This document shows, in pieces, positions 36,408 to 42,784 of a stretch of 42,784 nt of DNA. Position numbers and translations under genes: made by a program. The notes beneath the pieces are model-generated. The model did no database searches. It worked only from the letters and a program-made list of their open reading frames with translations, and was not told where the DNA came from. The stretch is from the NCBI GenBank assembly GCA_950054195.1, contig CATLPG010000023.1:1-42784 (forward strand), given 5' to 3'. Positions within the stretch are counted from its first letter, which is position 1, and every line of letters begins with the position of its first letter. The DNA comes from an uncultured Saccharospirillaceae bacterium (GTDB taxonomy: Bacteria > Bacteroidota > Bacteroidia > Flavobacteriales_D > CAJJDF01).

Positions 36408-38096
36408 ATGAAGAAAAAGTCAATAACATTCTATTCTTTTTTGTGTATTATTTTTTTCTCCATTGGACATGCTTACTCATTAGATAATAATGAACTCACA
36501 GAATCTTATGCTCAATTCATAAAAAGATCTCGATCTACTAATCCATCGTATGAAGACTTAAAGTTATCTGGTGATATTTATTACTACCTTCAAAACGAAG
36601 ATTCTGCTACTTATTTTTATCATAAAGCTGTAGATAAAGCTATAGGGATTAAAGACTCTGCCAAAATCAGTACTTCTTATTTATTATTAGCAAAATATCA
36701 TACTACTTATGGAAATGAGTTTAAAAAAGCATTTAAATACATTGATACTGCTGAAAACTTCAATTATAAAGCTCCAGAAGTTCTATACCTATATTGCTAT
36801 GTAAAAAGTATAGCCTTAATGCGTATAGGTATTTACGACAAAGCACTAAGTATTTTACTATCTCATAACATTAAAGAAAATGAATCATCTTATCCATCCG
36901 AACATGTCAGTCTCTATTATAGGGTTTCAAGTGTCATTTATGATCGAATAAATGATGATTATAATGCTAATAAATGGTATGAAAAAAGCTTTATGTATGA
37001 TAGCTTACAATATGCTCAAACCCCCAATTTCGTCAATTGTCTAAATTTGAGCTACTCAACCTTTAATATCTCCCTTAGCTATTTAAATAGTAACCAAGCT
37101 AAAGCAATTTATTACCTAAAAAAATCAATCGTATTTTCTAAAGAGTCAAGAAATAAAAAAATTGAAGAAAAAGCATTAATAACGTTAGCAAAATGTTTAT
37201 ACGAGCAAGCAGATACATCAACATCTTTTAAAATACTAGATAGCTTAGATTATGAAAACATGTTCATTGTGAACAAATTTTATTGGTGGAAGTCAAAATT
37301 AAATATTGGCTATCATAAATCGCTAAATAAAAAAAAGCTTTCTCAATTATTAGAAGAAGGAATGTCTGCTAAATGCTTTGATCGAGTTGATCAATTAACA
37401 AACATGACTTTTGATCTATTCAAAAAAAGTGATTCAACTTTTGCTATGAATTTACTCCGCATGAATAAGACTGCTTCAGACTCTCTTGCTGTATCTGATA
37501 TTCGGCAAAATGCATTGCGTATTGAAATGTTGAAAAATATTGAAGAAAGTGAGGAAAAGCAAGCCTTTTTATTACACCAGATGGAAAAAGAAAAAAAACA
37601 AAAATACAACTGGTTACTCATATTCTTTTTAAGTCTTATTATTGTTGTTTTCATACTGTTTACTCTACGCAACAAACTAAAACAATCGAATAAAACACTT
37701 CACAAAGAGCAAAGTACTACTATTCGATTAAAAGAAGATAATGAACTTTTAAAAGAAACCGTTCGAGTTACAGCATTAACTCAAGAAGAAATTGAATATA
37801 GAATTGAAAATTTAAAAGCTAATCTTAAACAACATGCAGACTGGGCCAAGTTTTTGGTTGAATTTGAAAGCTTATTTCCTAATTTATTGAAAAAAATCAC
37901 CCAAAAGTCTTCAGTTAAATTAACTACTAACGAACTAAGACTACTTTGCTTAATTAAGCTAAACCTTACTAACAAAGAAGCCGCAGAATATTTATTTATT
38001 TCTTACGAAGGAGCTAAAAAAGCTCGTTTAAGACTAGCTAAAAAGTTTAATCTAAAAACTGGCAAAGAACTGGCTCAGTTCATACAAAACGTTTAA
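36408..38096 (+). CDS. Membrane-bound TPR/helix-turn-helix transcriptional regulator
   Basis: Predicted one-component sensor-regulator of 562 residues. A signal peptide (about 1-24) leads into TPR-like helices (about 40-345), a transmembrane helix (401-420, NWLLIFFLSLIIVVFILFTL), a coiled coil (about 423-475) and a C-terminal DNA-binding domain (about 505-562; TTNELRLLCLIKLNLTNKEAAEYLFISYEGAKKARLRLAKKFNL) of the LuxR-like helix-turn-helix type. This places the TPR part in the periplasm and the HTH in the cytoplasm. It ends 10 bp before the TGTCCC repeat of the next gene, so control of the two surface-protein genes is plausible but inferred. Confidence 0.85.
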   Translation: MKKKSITFYSFLCIIFFSIGHAYSLDNNELTESYAQFIKRSRSTNPSYEDLKLSGDIYYYLQNEDSATYFYHKAVDKAIGIKDSAKISTSYLLLAKYHTTYGNEFKKAFKYIDTAENFNYKAPEVLYLYCYVKSIALMRIGIYDKALSILLSHNIKENESSYPSEHVSLYYRVSSVIYDRINDDYNANKWYEKSFMYDSLQYAQTPNFVNCLNLSYSTFNISLSYLNSNQAKAIYYLKKSIVFSKESRNKKIEEKALITLAKCLYEQADTSTSFKILDSLDYENMFIVNKFYWWKSKLNIGYHKSLNKKKLSQLLEEGMSAKCFDRVDQLTNMTFDLFKKSDSTFAMNLLRMNKTASDSLAVSDIRQNALRIEMLKNIEESEEKQAFLLHQMEKEKKQKYNWLLIFFLSLIIVVFILFTLRNKLKQSNKTLHKEQSTTIRLKEDNELLKETVRVTALTQEEIEYRIENLKANLKQHADWAKFLVEFESLFPNLLKKITQKSSVKLTTNELRLLCLIKLNLTNKEAAEYLFISYEGAKKARLRLAKKFNLKTGKELAQFIQNV

Positions 38097-38106
38097 AAAC
38101 ACTAAT

Positions 38107-38164
38107 CTGTCCCGTTTTGTCCCATTTTTAACACTGATAACCAACACCTTATTATTTACATTTG
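38107..38164 (+). promoter_or_regulatory. Promoter with tandem TGTCCC repeat (copy 1)
   Basis: TGTCCCGTTT (38108) is followed directly by TGTCCCATTT (38118), a 10-bp direct repeat, one turn of the helix. CACTGATAACCAA follows at 38132, and a consensus -7 element TACATTTG at 38157-38164. There is no good TTTG -33 element. The repeat lies about 45-65 bp upstream of the expected start point, a typical activator position. The same layout, gap-free, occurs at 40505-40562. Confidence 0.65.
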
Positions 38165-38188
38165 TTTTTATCAGTCTTGTAAATTATT

Positions 38189-40408
38189 ATGGTACAAACT
38201 AATGTAATTCGTTTATTAAAAACGCTTGTTTACCTCTCTATTTTCTTAAAATCCTTTTCTTTTTTTTCTCAGGCAGTTACACTTGATTGGGCATTTAGTA
38301 TAGGTACTGCAAGTAATGAAAATGCTAACTCTATTGCTTCTGATAATTCAGGGAATGTATATATAACTGGACACTTTGAAAATACAGTTGATTTTAATCC
38401 AGGAGCAGGAACAAATAATTTAACCGCTGCAGGAGCTAGAGACATTTACATTTTAAAGCTAGATCCAAATGGTAATTTTATTTGGGCTAAAAGAATTGGT
38501 AGCACTGGAACTGACGCAGGAACGGCAATAAGTATAGATAATAATGGAGATGTATGGGTAACTGGAACTTTTGCTGGAACAGTAGATTTTAACCCAAATG
38601 CAGGCACGAACAACTTAATAGCAAGTGGTGCAACCGACTTGTTTATCCTAAAACTTGATAATGCAGGTAATTATATCTGGGCTGGTAATTGTGGTGGAGG
38701 TACACAAATAACATCCACTAATAAAATTGTTTTTGATGCCTCTAACAATGTATATATAGCAGGTAGATACAGGGCAACCGTTGATTTTAATCCTAATGCT
38801 GGCACCTTTAATTTAAGCTCAATAGTGGTTAACAGAAGTAGTGGTTACGTTTTAAAACTCAATGATAATGGAACATTTGTTTGGGCCGTTAGTTATGGTG
38901 GTGCTGAAAACCTTACAGTAGTTGGGCAATCATTAGACAATGCTTCTAACCTTATAGTTTCTGGTAGATTTAGAGGTACTGTAGATTTTGATCCTGGAGC
39001 AGGAACTAATAACATTACTGCTACCGATGCAGGTGGATCTATTAATGACTTATATATTCTTAAGTTAAATTCTTTGGGGAACTTCATTAATGTTCAAACA
39101 ATAGGAAATGGAATAGATGATATGAAACCTCATGCTGTAGAAACAGATATAGCTAATAATATATATTCCTTAGGACTTTTTACTGGAACCGTTGATTTTA
39201 ATCCTGGTGCAGGCACATTTAATCAAACAGGCACATCGGCTCTTGAAACAATATATGTACTTAAACTTAATGCCTCTGGAAATTTCAGCTGGTGTAATAC
39301 AAGAGATGTTGGTGGTTCAATGACTGGTGTTGGTGGTTATGGCGATATGGTTGTGTCTGATGGAGGGTCAGTTATCTTCTCTGAAAGGATGGGGTCAGGA
39401 ACTATTGATTTCGATCCAGGACCTGGTACATTTAATTTAACTGGGATTAATAATGATGGCAGACATGGTTCAATAACCATTTATGACACCTCAGGAAATT
39501 TTGTTGATGCAGGTCTAATAGGTACACCATCTAAAAAACTCGATTTAAATGCTTCTGGAAGTATTCATTATGCTACTGGATTAGGAATTAGTAATGCAAT
39601 GGACTTTGATCCGACAGCCGGAACATTTTTAGTAAATGCTAATCAAGGTAGTATTAACATTGTAATAGCTAAATTTAATGGTTGCATCCCTCCTTCTATA
39701 ACTATTCCTAATAGTGGCAATTTATGTGTAGGCGATACTTTACTACTTCAACCTGATTCTAATGGTACCTGGTCTAGTAGTAATCCTACTGTAGCAATAA
39801 TTAATGACTCTGGAGTATTAATTGGTGTTTCCACAGGAACAACAAACGTTACATACACAAATACCTCAACAGGATGCTCTTCAGATCCATCTGCTGGATT
39901 AATAACAGTTGGAACAATATCCTCTCCTACAGGAACTGGTGGTAATACTTCCATTTGCGGTGGACAATATTTTGTTTTCCCTTCCAGATCATGTGGTGCG
40001 GGAACTGTTGTTTGGTATGACAATGATACCGCTGGAGGCACAGCCTATACGGATTCTGTACAACCTACTTCAACAACCACCTATTACCCTTTTTGTGAAG
40101 ATGGCTCTTGTTCAAGTATCACTGGCGACTCAGCAATAGCCACTGTCACTTGTTTTCCTACTGTTTTTTCGGGATCTACATGGACTTGGACTGGTTGTAC
40201 AGATACCAACTGGTTTAATCCATGTAACTGGGATAGAGGCAGCATTCCAAATACAACGTCTTTAGTAATCATACCTCCTACAGCAAATGATCCTACAATT
40301 TCAAGTGGAACAGCTAATTGTTTTGATATAACTATTCAATCATCCTTGGGAGCAGTTATCAATTTAAATAGTGGTAGTGGAGGTGTTATAAACATACTTA
40401 AACCTTAA
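38189..40408 (+). CDS. Modular secreted surface protein, DFNPGAGT/SBBP-like repeat head
   Basis: Predicted secreted protein of 739 residues with a signal peptide (about 1-30, ending SFFSQ). The head (about 35-490) is seven repeats of roughly 65 residues, each with a VDFNPGAGTNNL motif and a strand such as DLFILKLDNAGNYIWA, resembling SBBP beta-propeller repeats. A BIG2-like Ig domain follows (about 495-570; NGTWSSSNPTVAIINDSGVLIGVSTGTTNVTY). The tail (about 575-739) is an Ig-like domain (TGTGGNTSICGG to VTCFPTV) plus a TWTGCTDTNWFNPCNWDRGSIPNTT module ending INILKP. No recognised type A or B T9SS domain is present. The tail is shared with the next gene. Confidence 0.82.
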   Translation: MVQTNVIRLLKTLVYLSIFLKSFSFFSQAVTLDWAFSIGTASNENANSIASDNSGNVYITGHFENTVDFNPGAGTNNLTAAGARDIYILKLDPNGNFIWAKRIGSTGTDAGTAISIDNNGDVWVTGTFAGTVDFNPNAGTNNLIASGATDLFILKLDNAGNYIWAGNCGGGTQITSTNKIVFDASNNVYIAGRYRATVDFNPNAGTFNLSSIVVNRSSGYVLKLNDNGTFVWAVSYGGAENLTVVGQSLDNASNLIVSGRFRGTVDFDPGAGTNNITATDAGGSINDLYILKLNSLGNFINVQTIGNGIDDMKPHAVETDIANNIYSLGLFTGTVDFNPGAGTFNQTGTSALETIYVLKLNASGNFSWCNTRDVGGSMTGVGGYGDMVVSDGGSVIFSERMGSGTIDFDPGPGTFNLTGINNDGRHGSITIYDTSGNFVDAGLIGTPSKKLDLNASGSIHYATGLGISNAMDFDPTAGTFLVNANQGSINIVIAKFNGCIPPSITIPNSGNLCVGDTLLLQPDSNGTWSSSNPTVAIINDSGVLIGVSTGTTNVTYTNTSTGCSSDPSAGLITVGTISSPTGTGGNTSICGGQYFVFPSRSCGAGTVVWYDNDTAGGTAYTDSVQPTSTTTYYPFCEDGSCSSITGDSAIATVTCFPTVFSGSTWTWTGCTDTNWFNPCNWDRGSIPNTTSLVIIPPTANDPTISSGTANCFDITIQSSLGAVINLNSGSGGVINILKP
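38385..39650 (+). repeat. Seven in-frame repeats of about 195-210 bp
   Basis: Copies of the DFNPGAGT/DFDPGPGT motif begin near 38388, 38581, 38781, 38982, 39191, 39404 and 39598. The last copies are degenerate (MDFDPTAGT). Bases differ mainly at third codon positions, so these are old protein repeats. The acidic DFDPxxGT loop could bind calcium; this is inference. Confidence 0.75.
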
Positions 40409-40437
40409 TATTGAACCGGTGATTATTTTAACCTTTA

Positions 40438-40469
40438 AAGAATTGCTTAATTAGGGCTAAGCAATTCTT
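40438..40469 (+). terminator. 3' stem-loop of the first surface-protein gene
   Basis: Perfect 12-bp arms AAGAATTGCTTA (40438-40449) and TAAGCAATTCTT (40458-40469) around an 8-nt loop, 29 bp after the stop. No T-run follows (ACGGTTC), so it is either a weak terminator or an mRNA-end or processing structure. The surrounding 60 bases recur after the second gene. Confidence 0.6.
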
Positions 40470-40504
40470 ACGGTTCTATTACTATAAATTGGTTATCATA
40501 ACTA

Positions 40505-40562
40505 CTGTCCCGTTTTGTCCCGTTAAAATCACTCAAAACCAAAAGATATGACTTTAACTTGC
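40505..40562 (+). promoter_or_regulatory. Promoter with tandem TGTCCC repeat (copy 2)
   Basis: CTGTCCCGTTTTGTCCC at 40505-40521 is identical to copy 1 over 17 bases. CACTCAAAACCAA at 40530 and a degenerate -7 element TAACTTGC at 40555-40562 sit at exactly the same distances (25 and 50 bp) as in copy 1. The -33 element is again missing. Start codon 40603 follows. Confidence 0.62.
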
Positions 40563-40602
40563 AAAGACTTATAATTTCTAAATAAAACACTTAACTCTAA
40601 GC

Positions 40603-42720
40603 ATGAGCTGTCCATTTCAAAAAAAATATTTATTAATTACTATAATTTCTATTTTATCACTTGAACTAACTGGACAGTTCTCAAACAAACATTATCTACC
40701 AGTATCTGTTATTAATACAAGATGGAGTGTAGATGATCCTCAATACCGTTTGGTTTCTAGAGAAACGTTTAATGTTACAGTTACAGTTAGAAATGCTAGA
40801 ACTAGCACATTATTAGCTACATTAATTATTCCTCCAAATGGCGAGGTTGCTTATAATTCCCCTTACACACATACAACAATGACATCTACCTCATCAAACA
40901 AGGGAATTGTTATGGAAGGGAATGGTAGATTTTCTGTAACAGGACTCGGAGACCCGGTAGAAACAACAATGGGTTTTGCCTGGGTGTCTAAAGGAGGTTC
41001 AGGTTTAGGAAAAAACTTTAGAGCTTATGCTCCTACCAATGATTTTAGAACATATGCAAGCGATATCTATGGGAATTTTTATTCTGTAATCGCTACTAAA
41101 AATTGTCAAGTTACATTTTCTGGATTTCCTCAAGGAAATGGGACATTCTCTTTAAATGCTGGACAATGTTATACCTTGTATGCTGGGAATAGTGATAACG
41201 AAAATTTATTTATTTCAGGTATCATTACTTCGACAGAAGATATAGCTGTTCTCAATCAAACAATTCAATTTTATAATGGTGGAATAAATGCGAATACTAC
41301 TGGGGGCTCTGATGATGGAGCCGATATGCTTGTTCCTATTCAAAATGCAGGAAGTTACTACGTTGCTCAGGAAGTCCAGTCTGACTATATAAGTATAATC
41401 GGACTCTATGACAATACTACAATTACAATTAATGGGATTCTTCAAGCGACAATTAACAAGGGGCAAAGCAGACATTATGATGGTGCAAGTTGGGTTTCTA
41501 GCACAATGGAAATAGAAACCAATAAACCAGTCTATGCCTTTCAACTTATGTCTGCACCCCAAAGTGGCTATGTGTTATTACCTCCTGTTGATGACTGTGG
41601 AGACCAGCAAACATTCTCTGTTATACCTTCAGGTAATTATAATGATCAAACACTAAGTATAGTATCTTCTCTAGGTGCCTCTATAACCATTGATGGTACT
41701 CCAATAACTCCAACATCATCTAATGCAAATTATCAATTCTACATCGAAACTAGTTTTGATGGCACAAGTCCTAGGATAATTAATTCTGATAAATCACTAA
41801 ATGTAACTGCTTCTACTTATGAAGGTGCTGGTTCTACCGGAACTAGTTACGCTGGTTGGGGTGATGTTGAAGCAAAGGATTCAATTGACTTGATTAGTAG
41901 CACATGTATAAACGATAGTATTAGATTTGTTGTAGATATTTGTGGTAATGAAGGAAGCATTTCAGCTAACTACCCAGTTAGTCTGTATTTAGGTAATCCT
42001 TTTGATTCGACTATCTCTTCTACAAGACTTTCCACAAAGTATACATCAACAATTATCGATAACGTTACTTGTGAACAGTTTATATTTAAAGCTCCATCAA
42101 ACATCATCAATGATTCGTTATTTATTGTTTCAAATGCAGATAGCAGTGATTCCCTACCTTTGAATCAGGACTCAATTTCTAGCCGTTGCTCGCCCAATAG
42201 ATCTATAATAAGTATTGAAAACTTTTTACCAGTCACTCCAACTGGCACTGGAGGAAACAATAGTGTTTGTGGTAGCAATTACTTTATTTTTCCTGTAAGA
42301 AATTGTGCTACAGGAACAATTGAATGGTATGATAATGATTCTGCGGGAGGAATATCATTCACAGACTCAGTTCAACCATCAACAACTACAACATATTATC
42401 CGTTTTGTAACGATAGCTCATGTCTAAGCCCAGCTGGTGACTCTGCTATTGTTACTGTAACGTGTTCCCCTACTGTTTTTTCAGGTTCTACTTGGACGTG
42501 GACAGGCTGTACGAATACCGATTGGTTTAATCCATGCAATTGGGACAGGGGAAGCATCCCTAATACAACCTCGTTTGTGGTAATTCCTCCAACTGCGAAT
42601 GACCCTACTATATCTAGTGGAACGGCAAACTGTTTTGACATAACCGTTCAATCATCTTTAGGAGCAGTCGTTAATTTAAATAGTAGCAGTGGAGGTGCAA
42701 TAAACATATTAAAACCTTAA
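40603..42720 (+). CDS. Modular secreted surface protein, IgGFc-binding-like head
   Basis: Predicted secreted protein of 705 residues with a signal peptide (about 1-25, ending LELTGQ). The head (about 27-420) resembles the bacterial IgGFc-binding-protein N-terminal family: ISTEDIAVLNQTIQ, DDGADMLVPIQNAGSYYVAQEVQSDYISIIGLYDNTTITINGI, NKPVYAFQLMSAPQSGYVLLPPVDDCG. A linker with cysteine-containing strands (about 425-540) precedes the tail: an Ig-like domain (TGTGGNNSVCGS to VTCSPTV), then TWTGCTNTDWFNPCNWDRGSIPNTT ending INILKP. The tail is about 80% identical in protein to that of the preceding gene, while the heads are unrelated. Binding of IgG should not be assumed; this family is widespread in marine Bacteroidota. 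Confidence 0.82.
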   Translation: MSCPFQKKYLLITIISILSLELTGQFSNKHYLPVSVINTRWSVDDPQYRLVSRETFNVTVTVRNARTSTLLATLIIPPNGEVAYNSPYTHTTMTSTSSNKGIVMEGNGRFSVTGLGDPVETTMGFAWVSKGGSGLGKNFRAYAPTNDFRTYASDIYGNFYSVIATKNCQVTFSGFPQGNGTFSLNAGQCYTLYAGNSDNENLFISGIITSTEDIAVLNQTIQFYNGGINANTTGGSDDGADMLVPIQNAGSYYVAQEVQSDYISIIGLYDNTTITINGILQATINKGQSRHYDGASWVSSTMEIETNKPVYAFQLMSAPQSGYVLLPPVDDCGDQQTFSVIPSGNYNDQTLSIVSSLGASITIDGTPITPTSSNANYQFYIETSFDGTSPRIINSDKSLNVTASTYEGAGSTGTSYAGWGDVEAKDSIDLISSTCINDSIRFVVDICGNEGSISANYPVSLYLGNPFDSTISSTRLSTKYTSTIIDNVTCEQFIFKAPSNIINDSLFIVSNADSSDSLPLNQDSISSRCSPNRSIISIENFLPVTPTGTGGNNSVCGSNYFIFPVRNCATGTIEWYDNDSAGGISFTDSVQPSTTTTYYPFCNDSSCLSPAGDSAIVTVTCSPTVFSGSTWTWTGCTNTDWFNPCNWDRGSIPNTTSFVVIPPTANDPTISSGTANCFDITVQSSLGAVVNLNSSSGGAINILKP

Positions 42721-42749
42721 TATGAGCCGGTGATTGTTTAAACCTTTAA

Positions 42750-42779
42750 AGAATTGCTTAATCGGGGCTAAGCAATTCT
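42750..42779 (+). terminator. 3' stem-loop of the second surface-protein gene
   Basis: Arms AGAATTGCTTA (42750-42760) and TAAGCAATTCT (42769-42779) around an 8-nt loop, 29 bp after the stop. It is the counterpart of 40438-40469, with changes confined mostly to the loop and one terminal pair. The window ends 5 bases later, still inside the conserved segment. Confidence 0.6.
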
Positions 42780-42784
42780 CACGG

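Noticed and set aside
38385-39650. Regular spacing near 200 bp considered as a CRISPR or tandem DNA satellite
   Set aside because: The period is a whole number of codons, the repeats vary mostly at silent positions, and they encode a known kind of protein repeat.
40603-42720. Host-immunoglobulin binding and therefore pathogenicity
   Set aside because: The IgGFc-binding-like family name does not prove IgG binding, and many free-living Bacteroidota carry such domains.

Overview
The window is chromosomal DNA from a member of the Bacteroidota, most likely the Flavobacteriia or a close relative. The evidence is AT-rich sequence, promoters of the TTTG-N19-TAnnTTTG type used by the Bacteroidota sigma factor, PorP/SprF and PorE-like parts of the type IX secretion system (T9SS), T9SS type A and type B C-terminal sorting domains, HmuY-like proteins, and a DUF3276/PUR protein. 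No IS element, prophage or CRISPR array was seen.

Region 1 (1-12862, all minus strand) is housekeeping. Read in transcription order: dnaK; a tyrosine recombinase and hpf; a consensus promoter; tRNA-Thr(TGT), tRNA-Tyr, tRNA-Gly, tRNA-Thr(GGT); tuf; tRNA-Trp; secE; nusG; rplK; rplA; rplJ; rplL; rpoB; and the 5' part of rpoC, cut by the window edge. Stem-loops lie between tuf and tRNA-Trp, rplJ and rplL, and rplL and rpoB. They are candidates for setting relative expression within this long transcription unit.

Region 2 (13074-21778, minus strand) carries two envelope clusters on either side of a thiolase gene. One is a type B-sorted secreted protein, a PorP/SprF-like protein and an OmpA/PD40 protein, packed with a 2-base gap and a 1-base overlap. 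The other is a PorP/SprF-like gene with its own consensus promoter, followed by a PorE-like TPR-propeller-OmpA protein.

Region 3 (22010-26099) holds a DUF3109 cysteine-rich protein, a PUR/DUF3276 protein, and a plus-strand run: TonB-like protein, LolD-like ATPase, D-2-hydroxyacid dehydrogenase, isopentenyl-diphosphate isomerase. Region 4 (26241-30748) is a tightly packed cluster in which a TonB-dependent receptor lies between a T9SS-sorted HmuY-like protein and an HmuY-like lipoprotein, suggesting heme or a similar ligand is captured and imported. Region 5 (30766-36398) holds a PLP-dependent deaminase-like enzyme, a TraB/GumN lipoprotein, a small lipoprotein, a PorV/PorQ-like outer-membrane protein, a helix-hairpin-helix outer-membrane protein and a 52-residue membrane protein.

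Region 6 (36408-42784) is the most unusual part. A signal-peptide/TPR/transmembrane/HTH regulator is followed by two large secreted proteins. Their N-terminal heads are unrelated (a seven-copy DFNPGAGT propeller-like repeat in one, an IgGFc-binding-like domain in the other). They share a promoter with a tandem TGTCCC repeat exactly 50 bp upstream of the -7 element, a C-terminal module of about 155 residues, and a conserved 3' stem-loop. The window ends inside the second copy of that 3' element. This looks like a co-regulated family of modular surface proteins with exchangeable heads and a common tail.
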